From NCBI GenBank assembly GCA_014904845.1, contig MU119258.1, positions 186,001-250,000 on the forward strand: a stretch of 64,000 nucleotides of DNA. The letters run 5' to 3'. The translations under genes were made by a program, and so were the position numbers. The notes beneath the pieces are model-generated. The model did no database searches. It saw only the letters and a list, made by a program, of their open reading frames with translations, and was not told where the DNA came from. The DNA is from Acephala macrosclerotiorum. Its lineage: Eukaryota; Ascomycota; Leotiomycetes; Helotiales; Mollisiaceae. How positions within the stretch are numbered: position 1 is the first letter of the stretch; the number at the start of each line of letters is the position of its first letter. Positions 12,490 to 24,117 of the stretch are shown in pieces.

Positions 12490-13508
12490 GGGTGAGGAAA
12501 TGGTTATCTATCATTCCATGGCACCTTCAGCTGATGACTCGATGAGGAACCATGCATGGTAATTGCGATGTTAAGTATGGCTTTCCTATATGTCTTTGTA
12601 GAATTTGGCTGTTTTTCTTGCTAGGCACGTATCGTGGAAGTTACGAGTGGAAAACTTTTTAGGGAGTGAACTTTCCTGGGTGCAGAATACGCATTTCTTC
12701 GTTCCTTCCAGAAGGATATCCGGCCCCTGACCCCCGCACAACCCCATCCTCATCACCCCGCTGCTCCTTCTCAAAAAGACGCCTCTCTCCCACTACACTC
12801 TTGGCACTTGTACCACCTTATATTCTCGTCCTCCCCTTTAGAAAAAAAGATTTTCTCTTCCCTTCTCTTTCTTTTTTGGAAGAGTCTTCTTTTCTAAAGG
12901 GGAGGACGAGAATATAAGGTGGTACAAGTGCCAAGAGTGTAGTGGGAGTGAGGTCCAATACAACTTCCTCTATTGCAAACCCTTTCCTGTTTTCTTCGCA
13001 TCTTCTGAATGGTGGTGTTGTTGACCTCGTTTCATCAATTGATGGCATTTCGTGATGGTGGTTGCGAATGTTGGGTGGAGGTACTTCCTCGCAGCGCCAA
13101 CCGTCGCACCGACACCATTCGAGCGTTGGCTCATTCAAACGTCGCAGATTCCACATCAGATGTCTGTGTGCTACGAATTATTGTTTCATTTTGATAGCGT
13201 TTTCCTCCGTTTTGACGGTTCCGTTCTGGCTGCAGCATTGAAACCCGGTCGTCACACCTAGCAACGCAGATTCTTGGGATCACGCAAATTCTACCAAACA
13301 TTGAGTGTAAAGTTGCTCCAACATCCAGTCTACATTATTTGCTAGATCCTTGATCATTACAATACCTGGCGTGGCGAATCGTGGTACATACAGCAAGCTT
13401 GAGCTTCTTCCCAACAATCGTAATGTGGCACCAACGCTCAAAACCCAGCCCATCATTTTCTGCTTCAAAGTATTCAGCTCAGAATCAAGCACCCTCTCTG
13501 AAAATCCC
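12490..13508. other. intergenic around the inverted repeat
   Basis: Apart from the inverted repeat I see no coding structure. Open frames here overlap each other on both strands and share no known motif. Confidence 0.45.
12787..12948. repeat. long perfect inverted repeat (59-bp arms, 44-bp loop)
   Basis: Arm 12787-12845 is the exact reverse complement of 12890-12948, beginning CTCCCACTACACTCTTGG and ending CTTTAGAAAA. The loop is pyrimidine-rich at its centre and partially pairs further inward. The palindrome creates two mirror-image open frames on opposite strands, which are not genes. It could be a fold-back or MITE-like remnant, or a transcriptional hairpin. Confidence 0.9.
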
Positions 13509-14561
13509 TCACTTCTTCAGCAAACCCAACCTGACCAACGACTCCCCCGTCGCCACAATAGCATCCTCCCTAACCCTCGGCTCCCAACCCAGCACTCTCT
13601 TCGCCTTCTCGCCACTCCCATCAATCCTCTTCCCAATCATCGGCGCCACACTCTTCACCTCTGCATCAAACAGCGCTATACACTTCACCAACCAATCCGG
13701 CAACACTCTCGTCTTCGTCCTCCTCGCCTCTTCAGGCATCCTATCCTTCAAACACATCGCTATTTCCTGGACACACATCGCTGGCCCAGCAATTGCAAGA
13801 AACCTTTCACCCGCTGCTGCAGGATTGGTCATCGCTAGGAGGTGTAAGGAAGCACAGTCACGCACATCCACAATCCCAAAAACCAAGTTCGGACAGCCTG
13901 CAAGATCACCGTTAAGCAAACGTTGGATGAGAATAATACTCGCCGAGAAATCTTCACTCAAAACCGGTCCGAAAATCCCCACCGGATTCACAACACTCAA
14001 CTCCAATCCCTTCCCCTCCTCACTCTTCACAAAATTCCAAGCCGCGCGCTCAGCGATAGTTTTGGACTTCTCGTAAGGCGTGACATCTGGACCCGATATA
14101 TTCGTCCAGGATTCTTCTGTGAACGGGATGGATTTGGCCGGGTGTCCGTACGCAATTGCCGCAATTGAACTCGTGACAACCACTCGTTTGATGTCGGCTT
14201 TCTTCGCAGCTCTAAGAACGCGGAGCGTCCCCTCTCGAGCTGGGATAATGAGGTCGTCTTCATGCTTCGGAAGATTGGCAGGGAATGGAGAGGCGACGTG
14301 GAGGATGTATGTGCAGCCTGCGACTGCTTGGGACCACCCTTCATCCTTGGTGAGGTCGGCAGCTACGAAGGAGACGCTCTTCAGAGAGGTGTCTGTGATG
14401 CCGCCAGTTTTGAGAGATGTCTTGACGGAGGAGGTTTTGGAGAGGGAGCGGATGGTTGTGCGGACGTGGTAACCGGCGTTGAGGAGAGCGATGATGCAGT
14501 ACATGCCCAGGAAACCTGAACCGCCCGTGACGAGGACGAGAGTTTCTGATGGAGAAACCAT
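13509..14561 (-). CDS. NAD(P)-dependent reductase, dihydroflavonol-4-reductase-like extended SDR
   Basis: Atypical/extended short-chain dehydrogenase, single exon, 350 residues from the ATG at 14561 (MVSPSETLVLVTGGSGFLG). An in-frame ATG at 14651 would add 30 residues; I prefer the inner one because the Rossmann strand begins right after it. TGGSGFLG is the nucleotide-binding glycine motif. The VVTSSIAAIAYG strand and the catalytic YEKSK (Y-x3-K) are intact, as is VVNPVGIFGP. Such enzymes reduce aldehydes or ketones, as in yeast Gre2-like and fungal secondary-metabolite reductases. It is convergent with the methyltransferase about 1 kb away, and a shared pathway is not demonstrated. Confidence 0.88.
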   Translation of the reverse strand: MVSPSETLVLVTGGSGFLGMYCIIALLNAGYHVRTTIRSLSKTSSVKTSLKTGGITDTSLKSVSFVAADLTKDEGWSQAVAGCTYILHVASPFPANLPKHEDDLIIPAREGTLRVLRAAKKADIKRVVVTSSIAAIAYGHPAKSIPFTEESWTNISGPDVTPYEKSKTIAERAAWNFVKSEEGKGLELSVVNPVGIFGPVLSEDFSASIILIQRLLNGDLAGCPNLVFGIVDVRDCASLHLLAMTNPAAAGERFLAIAGPAMCVQEIAMCLKDRMPEEARRTKTRVLPDWLVKCIALFDAEVKSVAPMIGKRIDGSGEKAKRVLGWEPRVREDAIVATGESLVRLGLLKK

Positions 14562-15358
14562 GTTTGCTGAGTAGGAGTTTCTAGAGGCCTTCGACGACCA
14601 TTCAACGTTATGCCACAGTCTGTTCTTCACCTCCTCCGAGAAATGAGACATTCAGACAACCTACTCTAGCTTTCTTATAAGAGTCGAGCACGATCGGACA
14701 TCGGGGAGCGTGGTCTCCATATCCCTGTGGATATATTTCCGTTGGTCTGGGGTGAAATCTGAAGACATCGTTGTAAGTAGCGTTCAAACGGACCGAAACA
14801 TGAGGTTATTCACCCGAAAGTCCGGCCATGGTCAGCATCCTCAGCCTTACTCGACACCTCGTCAATAATTCGACAATAAGCTAGTTTAAACGGCCAAATC
14901 GAGGATTTCCCCCACGAAAGATGGCCCAATGGTCTTGAGGGGTGGAGGCCGGTCTCAGTGGCCTGGGGAAGAAAATCAGGTTTCTCATTGGATCGTTAAG
15001 TCCGCTTCGTCTGAAGCTTCAAACACGGAGATAAAGAAATCATCTTGATCGTCGCACTGCAGAACAATGACGAAAGCAGTATCAATCTGCGAGAGGAGGA
15101 TTGATGGAGTTTTGATTCTCCCGAATTCCATTTTCTCTTTGAAGCTAGGTGGAGGTCAGGAGGGAGATATAACTGATTCCACGTTGCCGAGGGAAGCAAT
15201 TGCAAGAGAATTTGAGGACTTATTGGACTGATAGGTCAGTTCAACATCAGGGAGATGCAGAGTTTTGGTTGATATTTTACATTCGCACATGACTTTGTCT
15301 ACAGTATTCTATACAAAGGTAACGCCTCCCAAACTCCCCATTATGCACTGCCCACCCA
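14562..15358. other. intergenic, nothing recognised
   Basis: This is the promoter side of the reductase and the 3' flank of the next gene. No repeat or coding frame can be supported. Confidence 0.45.
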
Positions 15359-18097
15359 CTAATTGCCCAACTCAAAGGTCTCCTTTCCCCATCCAAACCA
15401 CTTCTTCATACGCTTTCCAATTGAATGCAACATCACAGGATCAATCTTTGAGTCCGGATGAGGGCGATGGAAAGCAATGCTACCCTGGCCGTACCACTTC
15501 GAACCTCCACTCGGCTCAAACGTGACAGCAGAACCACCACTGCGTCGAGACATGAAGCCAACTTTCGCCATGGCGTCAACAAAGGAATCCCAGAGGACTG
15601 ACTTAGATCCACCGTTTCGGTTTGGGAAGAGGCTGGTGAAGATCTCCAATGCTGACTTTTTGACTGGTACCTTGGGGGTGGGGTCGAGTTGGTTGGCCGC
15701 GGGGTCATCGATATTGAGATTCTCGAGGCCGTGCTCGATGTTTGAGGTCTCTCCTCGAGTCTTGGGCTTGGGCTTGGTCTCACCAGTAGGCTTGATGTTC
15801 TCGGGTGTATTTCCCCATTCTGACTGGACCTCTGCGACATGGTTGGTCATTCCGCCTTTCTTTGCGCGAGTATTGTTGCCAGCCTAGGGAGCTTGAACTG
15901 GCTCGACGACACCTCCTTGGGGCATGCCCTTGCCTTTCTTTGGCTTCTGAGCTTGTTCCTTTGGAGGCCTAGAATTGGTGGAAGCAGGTGCTATTGCTAG
16001 AAACTCCTTTCTCTCAGCTTCAACTGCAGCAAGATGCTCGGGGTCGGTATCAGCGAGGATGAGTTTCATGTCTTCTTGGATATCAGCAAGGCTGAAATTA
16101 GAATCCTTCAGCTTGATCCATTGCTGGCCCCGAACCAGATCCCAGAAATCACAGAGCTTCTTGCGTTGTGCGATGTCCTTATCCATCCAGCTGCGATTCG
16201 ACTTGTCCTTTGGCGCTTCTTGACCCATGAATGTCTTCAAGAGCGGTCCTTGATGTGCCCAACCTGGATCAATTCCTGAAGAGTTCTCTCCGCCTTGTAT
16301 CGTCTATCATCATTACATTCCGTCTTGCTCATTGTCTTACTCATGAATCGCCAAGCCAGGCCTTTATCAGCCTTTTTGATTTCTTCTACGTTGCGCTGCG
16401 CAGCACGAGGGCGGTGCGAGCGAATCATGACAAGTAGCTCGTTGAATGCCGCTAGGTCAGATATCTTTCTGTAGAGAGTCTCGTCCATTCTCGAGCGCTC
16501 TTCTTGGCTTGCTTTGTTGAGGTGCTGGTCCAGGAACTCAAAGTAACGCAAATGGTCATAGACCCACTCTGTATCGGGATTTGTTGTCAAGACAGCAATA
16601 CACCAGTTCAGGGCGTCCTTTAGGAAGTGCTCGGCATTTGAGATTCTGGCGAGGACAGGATCTGTTTGCCGGTCCTTGATGCTAGTGTGACTCACCAACT
16701 CGCCATGCTCATTGACTGGGTCGTGGTGGAAATCGTATAGGTGACGGAAACCTGGACGATGTGGGAGAAAGCATTGAATGTGTCTTGACTGTATATCCAA
16801 TAATTGGAGTATCAAGGCCTCGAAAGAAGCTAATTTCATTTCGTATTTTCGCGGTAGAGGTTAGCCGGGATGGATTTGGTCTGCAAATCTAGCTCTGAGA
16901 GCCTTGAGTTCTGCGACCTCTTCACTGAGCCATGTCCAGTGCCGAACGGTCCACCCATCGTAGTCAATGTCTGTAGCACACATAACATATGCATGCTTCT
17001 CGGGAAGTGAGGAGTATTCGGACTCTAGAGTAAGCTGGACGTAGCGTCGCATGTAGGCCGGGTCAGTTTGCAGCTGCGAGAAATGATCTCCCGCCATATT
17101 CAGCCGAGTTCTGCAGATGATCGATAGCTTGTTCAGATCAAATCTGGGAGACACCGAGAACGCCTCATCAGAATAGGAAGATACTTGTTCCACGCCGGCA
17201 TGGTGAGTCGCTAGGTTCATGCCTATTGAAGGTGCAGGTTGTACATCCCTAGGAAGGCCTTCGACGAGGTGTTCAACCAAACCTCGACAGACGGCCATTG
17301 AATAGGTTTGAGCCTCCAGGATCAGCTGGCCTCTTGGAAGTCCCACTGTATCACCTCGGTGAGCAGCTGTCTCATCCCATGGTACCAATCTTCCATAACG
17401 TTCTCCGTACATGACAATGCTGCCTTTGTTAAATGCTGTTTCGAGAACGCCGGTAGTCCAAGCGAACTGAATTTGTCGGCTGTCAAATGCTGCAAGGTCT
17501 GATGGCGAGTACATGGACCGATGATGGAGAAGATTGATTATTCTAGAATTCTGGAGTCAGTTTCATTCTTCTAGAGCTTCGAAGCAGTCCCGGGAGGAAT
17601 TAGGCAAGTGGTTTGTCTTACCTCGAAGGGTCTTCTAACAGATTCTCAACGCTCATATACGGCAACAGGTGGATGTTTCGATGCTTGCGTCCCTCTTCCC
17701 ACCAGCTTCCATACCGACTTTCGTACGCAATCCATGCTTCATGCCATTTCCTGACATACATATCAGGGTCCACAGACTTGAGAAGCGCCTCCCGATTCTT
17801 CAGAGTCTTCTTCTTCCAGCGCTTTGCAATGCTGGCTCTGTGCATGGCTAGCTGTTGTTGTACGTAGAGACGGTCCTTATTGATACTCTCCACCATACTA
17901 TCACAGAGACGGATAGCTTCTGCATTGCCGATCGATTTGCTATAGACATAGAGGAACTTCTTCTGGTCCGGGAATGACCGGTATTGTTGCGAGCATTCGA
18001 CGCATTCGCATGGTGGAAGGTAGGCATTGGAGATGGAATAGGTGATCGGTCCGATCGGATCCGTCTTTGGATTCCGCAAATTTGACTGTGCAAACAT
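15359..18097 (-). pseudogene. decayed paralog of the HicA-like-domain protein at 24118-26622
   Basis: Reading from the ATG at 18097 (MFAQSNLRNPKTDP), the product aligns by eye along its length with the neighbour at 24.1-26.6 kb: the LPPCECVEC Cys motif, the SIAKRWKKKTLKNRE block, the GLPRGQLILEAQTYSMAVCRG block and the C-terminal domain. A 79-bp intron (17543-17621) is clear, and another probably begins at the GTAAGA near 16340. Two in-frame stops lack a convincing intron: TAA at 16861-16863 and TAG at 15884-15886. Both are one C-to-T step from glutamine codons, as RIP produces. The C-terminal HicA-like domain (about 15390-15600) has GSA where the paralog has GSH, so the putative catalytic His is missing, while PHP is kept. 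A weak GTGAAG-donor intron could remove the first stop, so calling it a pseudogene is probable, not certain. Confidence 0.65.
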
Positions 18098-20213
18098 CCT
18101 ATCAGTGTCAATGGTTAGCGCTGCGCATCCTGCACATGTACCCCCTTCCTAGCCTGAACGATCTTACCTTGCTGAAGTGATAGCCAACTGGTCAACGGAC
18201 AAGATTAGACCTAAATTGCTGGTGACTGGAAGAATCGACTTAGCACACCCAGGTCGGGACCGTGAGATCGAAGCTGAGTGAGCCCAAGCAAAGATGGTAC
18301 GTATTGGCGATTTGTATGCGAGACGTTGGAGATCGAGCCGTCAGCCGCGCGCAAACTCCTAGAGGGGCTCGAGAGTCTAAAAGAATTCGCGTACGGAACC
18401 AGATAGGCGCTGCGCAAGATATCTTCCTGGCTCTGGCATTAAAGAGGCTCTACATCGTGGGTTGAGTTGGAGGGAGGGGTCTTTTGATCTCGCTAAGCGA
18501 GGACTAGTGCCAGTTCACGTGATGCGAAAGGAGAGCAGTTGGGCAATCACTTTCAAATTTCTGCCTGGAGAATTATTTAAACATCACAGAAACAAGGTAG
18601 TAGATTCACTGGATTTTTGTTTGATGGAATTTTCATATTCCAAGCCGAACGGGTTTATCAAGAGTCCAGGATCTCCAAGAATTATTCATACAATAGCAGT
18701 GCTTTCAATATCACAAGGTTGCCTCGACTTTCTACGACTTCGATCACGATCTCCTTCTTTCAAAGTTCTGTATTGTAGAGATATCTTTTTCATGCGTTTC
18801 CCAGCAATGTTGAGAAGCTGAAGCACAACTAACGATGAAGTTGAAGTTAACCTGCACAGACACAATATCGAGAATGAGAGGCACTGAAATTGAGCTTAAA
18901 ATTCAAGAATAACAAGGCAAAAGCGCTTGGTTAAGATGGTTTTTCTGAAACACACGATTGCTGAAGGTGGTTTTGGGATTCTCCAATTCTAATGACAAGC
19001 CTCTTGGCCTTAACAGTGCTCTACTTCATACACTTCTCAAATACCTCGACATGTTTCCCAAAGCCTCAACCAAGAAATTCCTTCACTGCATTTGCCTAGA
19101 CCAAAATTTGCCGGTCGCAGTTTCCAATAGCCAAGACCAAATCCAATCAAGTCTAACCCATATTCAACGATGCCAATCTCTTTCACCTCTTCCCCGCTAC
19201 AACGACCGTCTCCGTCGTCCACCCGAATCAAAATTCCAATTGTCCTCCAACGTTGAAAAGAGTTGTCTCGTCAGTAAATTTAACCGAGTTTGTTGGTCGT
19301 GGACCTCTTCCCATAGAAAGGGCTGTCTTTGCGAGGAGTTAAGGTTCGGATAGAGCCATCGGTTGCTTGACAATCCCATCCTGCCGGCTTGGATGAAGTG
19401 GATGAATCGTAAACTCTTCATCCCGAGCTCAGTCTTTCGTGGCTCAGCGCCGCCTTTGGCCTTTTCCATGACTCTTGCACATATCTGCCCGAATTTGCCG
19501 TCCATCCCGAATGATCCATGCCAGGTCCGTAGCGATGACTCGCTCTTCGCTGTGAATGACTTGCTTCTTGTACCCGAACTTGTTTGACGCTAGGGCTTAC
19601 TGGTAACTTCTCAGGTTGTGGGTATGATGGGCAAGGCAATGCCTCTTCGGAAATTAGAGGGATGCTGGGTCTACTTCTTTGCTTCCTCCAACATATTTGA
19701 TCGTTTACCACGAAAGTCAGACTCTAATCTCATCCTCGCTGGTTCCGTTTTAGTCTCCGGACGTGAGCAGCTGCTGCTTTAACCTCAGCCGAGGGTGGGC
19801 CTGTAATAAAATCGAAGTTTTGGTGTTCCTTTCCTAGCGTCACGTGCCTGCCGAAATTCTTAACAGACTAATCAAATCGCTGCATTTGGGCACCTCGGTT
19901 AAATTTGGGTGAAATCGCTTATTGTTAAAAGTGTTGATTTCACGTGATATAAAAAAGTTGGTATTAGTCCTTAAGCCGGACAGGCAATAAATATCCTTTT
20001 ATTATTATTAAATATATAAAAAATAAGCGTTTAAGAATGCGTTGGAGCGATATAATAATATAATAACAACTAGTTGAAAACAGGAAAACGTTAAAAAAAG
20101 TCAACTTTAGACTGCGACTACAAACCCCGAGTGATGCTGGAATAGCTTAGAATTGTACCAGCTGACGAAAAGGTCTTTCTTCGATGCGGCTGATCATTCC
20201 TCTCATACCATAT
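18098..20213. other. intergenic; small A+T-rich patch near 19960-20110
   Basis: No gene can be supported. The patch near 19960-20110 is A+T-rich (TTATTATTATTAAATATATA) and resembles the edge of a mutated repeat remnant. The remainder has normal composition with short frames overlapping on both strands. Confidence 0.45.
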
Positions 20214-21007
20214 CTACCTTGCTAATGAAGTAAACTTCTGGATTCTGCGCCTTGACTGAGCGAATTCCCGCCACCCCTCATCCGTGAGACAATGTACAGA
20301 GTACTCTCCTGCACCAGGAGTTGTCAGTGGCGCGGAACGAAGCAAACAGCAGTCACCTACATTTTTGATGGAGTAGGACTCCAAAGTCTTTTCTATGCAT
20401 ATTAATTTAGCTTAATAATGCTAGAAAGACAGCAGCATGGCTTACCAGACTCGAGCGACTTTCCGTACCAGAGGAAGCGCAGCATTTCAGGTTCATATCC
20501 CTGCTCCAGTCCAACACGCTTCTGCAAGGTGCCGATTGTCCACGACGAAGGAATGTTGGTCAGGTTAAAGGTCTTACCCTCGAAGTTTTTGAAAAACAAA
20601 CTCTTTATCATCTCTCCCAGATTATTTGACGTTGGTGTCACTGAGCGGGCAAAGTAGACCGCATCACCCTAAACAATCCTTAGTACCTGGCTTGGCATTA
20701 TACACGAATGTGGGGTATCCCACGTTTCCAATCCCATGAGACGAAAGAGTCTGATCATCTGTAGCTGTTAGGAAGTTGGAATTTCATTGCTTGAAAGAGC
20801 CTTACTATCACTAAGGCGTATGCTTCCGAAGGCAACAAATATCTCGTCCAATTTTGATCCTATTGTGTTGGCAATGGCTTCTTTGAGCTCGCCGACTGTC
20901 TGAGAGGGTATCCCACGAATAAGCGTTTTTTCGCTATCGTTGGCATCCACCTCTCGGACGTGCACGCACTCTTCATCGTGGGATTCCGATGCGCTGGGGT
21001 TCGCCAT
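20214..21007 (-). CDS. tandem ubiquitin-like domain protein
   Basis: Four exons, complement(20214-20392, 20446-20640, 20687-20758, 20806-21007), give 215 residues. Two ubiquitin-fold domains lie in tandem. Domain 1 (about 15-92) has the beta-grasp pattern ending AFGSIRLSDNDQTLSSHGI. Domain 2 (about 97-172) has LQKRVGLEQGYEPEMLRFLW and then YGKSLESEKTLESYSIKN, matching the ubiquitin FAGKxLEDxxTLxxYNI block. A 45-residue tail follows and ends FTSLAR, with no C-terminal di-Gly, so conjugation as a modifier looks unlikely without processing. Introns are 46-53 bp and phase-consistent, though small. It is divergent from an RBR E3 ligase 638 bp away, which suggests a functional pair. I do not recognise an orthologue; it may instead be an adaptor. 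Confidence 0.75.
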
Positions 21008-21645
21008 CTCGAATACGCTTCGCTAAAGAGTGTTTCTGATTCAACCTTCCAAGCCAATATGATAAGGGAGGAAAGCGGTTGAAGGATTCAGGTTCAAATT
21101 TCTATAATGTGCCTTTAGTGGCATAACTGCGTCCCAAAATTACACAAAGCCTGATCCTAATATGAAGGAGTCATCATCAACTTGCATCTCATTCGTCGCT
21201 TAGTAAAAGGGCTGGCGATGGATCTCAAGAGATCAAGGCGAAAAATGTTCCAGTCAATCACTGCAGTTTCACCACTTGCCAATAGCCTGCTTGAGATGCA
21301 AGCCACATTCATTCGCAGTCTGCCTTGAAGTAAGACGGACGTTATCCATTGGATGGAATATTGCATGTGATTCTGCGATTTTTTGCAGTTTTCATTATGT
21401 GATGTGATGTGTCGCGGCCCAATTGGGCAGATTCCGACGATCCCGAAGAAAATCCACGAAAGCTTGACAAGTCCATTCATTCTGATATTTGTCTAACATG
21501 AGGATGCAACCTAAATGGCCCTTTTTCGTCCGGGTTAGAAGTGGGGTGGTCTAAATATGTCTTGCCTAGTGGGTCAGGCTGTGAAAACATATCCAGAGGA
21601 TACTGTCGTCCAAGCGCTTGATCCGAGTCCTCACTCGAATACAAA

Positions 21646-23048
21646 ATGGATCACGACGAACTCGATGTGTGGAAGATCTGCGGGGCGATAAACATTCTTT
21701 TCTCTACCCCACTTGACATGCCCAAGCACTGCCTTGTCTGCTCGAAGACAAGTGAACGCTCTACCAGTTTTTTTCAATCCCAGTTCTGGTGCGAAGGCGC
21801 CCGCTGCTCTGCAGGTCACAGACAAGATGCCCAGGATGAGCATGAAGCAGGAAACGCTCTTGGGGTTTGTGCGACTTGCGATCGGGCATTCATGCTCAGA
21901 GTGGTGAAGGGGAACGAAAGATGCAGATTCGAAGGTTGCAACAGGACATTGAGGGTGGACACGGAGGCAGTGAAGAAGCGACTTGCCCAATACCACATTC
22001 TTGAGTGAGTTCAACCTTCTCTACATATGAATATGTACGAGAACGAGAAATGCACAAATATCTAACCGCGTCCTGCCGCCAGTTGCTTTCTTAGTCTTGT
22101 CAGCAACTTCAAAGTGGTCGAATGTACCATCTGCTTCGACGAAATGACACTAGGGCCTGACGAATCCGATGTGGGCCCACCGACACCAGATTGCAATCAT
22201 GATAGGAACGTCTGCGATCAATGCCTCAAGATGACTTACGAGACTGCGATCCGGGCAGACCAAGTTGCCAATCTAGTCTGCCCTGATCCAGAGTGTAGAA
22301 AAGTTGTCCCAATGCAGCACATACGACTCAAGGTCTCAAAAGACTGCTTTAAAGAGTCAGTTAGCCAAATGTTTCGATATGGTGTCTCTGCGACGATCTG
22401 ACTAATCTGCATGTTAGGTATGTCAGGAAGCTATCTTTTAAAACGATCTCACAGGGCCCAAACTTTAGATGGTGCGCCTGTGGACATGGCCAAATCCACA
22501 CTCCAGGCGGTAAGTCAAGCACCTTTATGGGGGCAACTTCGCTAACCATCTTTCTAGAAAGCAATCCAGAATGGAAATGTGTATTCTGTAAAAAGAGACA
22601 CTGCTTCCTCTGTCGAGACAATATGGGCGCAACTTGCGAACACCTTCGAGAAATTGAGATGACCAGGAGAGATGACCGCCGGCAGGCGGCAATTGAAACC
22701 CTCGACGCATGTATTCGGAACGAGCGTGAAAATGTTCCCGGGACCCTAAACCAGATCTCTCAGACGACCAAGATGTGCCCAAACGCCAGGTGCAGAACGC
22801 GAATAGAGCGGGACAAGGGTTGTGCGCATTTCAAATGCAAGACTTGTAATACCGAGTTTTGTTGGTGCTGCAAGGTGATTTTCCGATGCGGGAAGGGTTT
22901 GCACTTGGATACGTGTAGACTGGGAACCAGAACGGTCGTCTCACGAGCACGATTGGATACTACGGGCTATACAGTTGGATGGGATATTGATAAGGGCTAT
23001 AATTTGTCGCTGGACGCGGATCTTTGGATTCCTGGCTCCTACATGTGA
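21646..23048 (+). CDS. RBR-type (RING1-IBR-RING2) E3 ubiquitin ligase
   Basis: RING-in-between-RING ligases take ubiquitin from an E2 onto a RING2 cysteine before substrate transfer. The model is join(21646-22004, 22083-22355, 22418-22509, 22558-23048), giving 404 residues. The second acceptor is ambiguous among three in-frame AGs, and the third exon uses a GTCAGT donor. RING1 starts VECTICFDEM and has CNHDRNVCDQC and LVCPDPECRK. The IBR reads FRWCACGHGQIH, then CVFCKKRHCFLC. RING2 reads MCPNARCRTRIERDKGCAHF, with the catalytic Cys in the DKGC motif, then KCKTCNTEFCWCC. An extra Cys-rich N-terminal region (CLVC, CEGARC, CATC, CRFEGC) may be another zinc module. It is divergent from the tandem ubiquitin-like gene. 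Confidence 0.9.
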
Positions 23049-23325
23049 CAGAATCCTGAACGAGCAAATCTCAAGCGTGCATTCCCAGACAGGTTATGGT
23101 CCCAGACAGCAACATTCTCGATTCTATATTCTTAGCAAGAGCTCTAACGTTATGACCGCAGGCCGTTTCTCACAACCAACCAACCGTGGTCAAGATAAGG
23201 TCCAGTGCTCTACTTAGCACACAGTTTAGAGTGATTTTATCGCCTTTTGGGATTATGCAAGATGTTGAAAAGCTTCTTCGATGGCAATAATATACGGGCC
23301 CAAGTCCTAGTTTAATTGGAACTTT

Positions 23326-23870
23326 GTATTTTTTTTTTAAAAAAAAATTTATTATATAGTTCCAACTAGTAATTTTTTTTTTAAAACGAAAACTCTAATA
23401 AAATTCATTTTTGTATTTAATTATAAATATTAAAATTAATTTTTTTTTAAAATTAATAATTAAAATAATTAAAAATTTTAATATTAATATAAATAATTTC
23501 GTTTTATTAAATTATATTATAATATTATACGATTTTTAATTTTATATTATTATAATTATTTAATATAGCGCAAAGTAAAAAAAAAAAAAAAAAAAAAAAT
23601 TTTTACTCGTAAAAGACTTTTAAATCCTGTAATTACTTTACGCCGTTTATTAGCAATCGAGAACTCGTTTCGATTTTCGAGTTTAAAAATAAAATATTAC
23701 TATTTAAAAATAATTTTTAATAATTTTTTAATGAATTTTATTTGTTATAATAATTTTTATAAAATATATTAAATTAAATTTAAAAATTCAAATTAAATTA
23801 AAATATGCAAAATATAAAAGTAAAAAATACTATGTTTTAATCCTCGAGGTCGCCAATGTTCAAATCGAAA
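23326..23870. repeat. A+T-saturated RIP-like island
   Basis: Almost pure A/T with long homopolymers, including a run of about 20 A around 23580-23600. The few cytosines are mostly in CG. It looks like a repeat destroyed by RIP-type mutation, and no terminal repeats are obvious. Flanking sequence returns abruptly to normal composition. Confidence 0.75.
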
Positions 23871-24117
23871 ATATACATTTATAAGGGAGAACCCACGTAT
23901 GGCACTTGCCAGCACTGGCAAGATTACAAAGGGCAAAGCATTTTAAGTCACAAGTTAATGTACAAGAATTACTATATTTAGGCATTTATTATGAAGTTAT
24001 AGAAAGCCCAGCCAGCACAAAATGCTATTCCAGAAGACCTCCCATGTCCAAGAACCCAAGCCCATAATCTAAATTCGTCCAAAATCAATCTGGCAGCCAC
24101 CAAAACTGACCACCAGC

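Noticed and set aside
12666..13156. Mirror-image open frames on both strands with the same TTLLALVPPYILVLPF segment
   Set aside because: They are the two translations of the 59-bp palindrome, not independent genes.
11487..14561. Methyltransferase plus reductase as a secondary-metabolite cluster
   Set aside because: No core synthase, transporter or regulator is visible nearby, and the neighbours on the left are housekeeping genes.
16252..16340. Apparent frameshift in the HicA-like paralog
   Set aside because: A GTAAGA donor with a CAG acceptor restores phase; only the two separate stops and the lost His are kept as evidence of decay.
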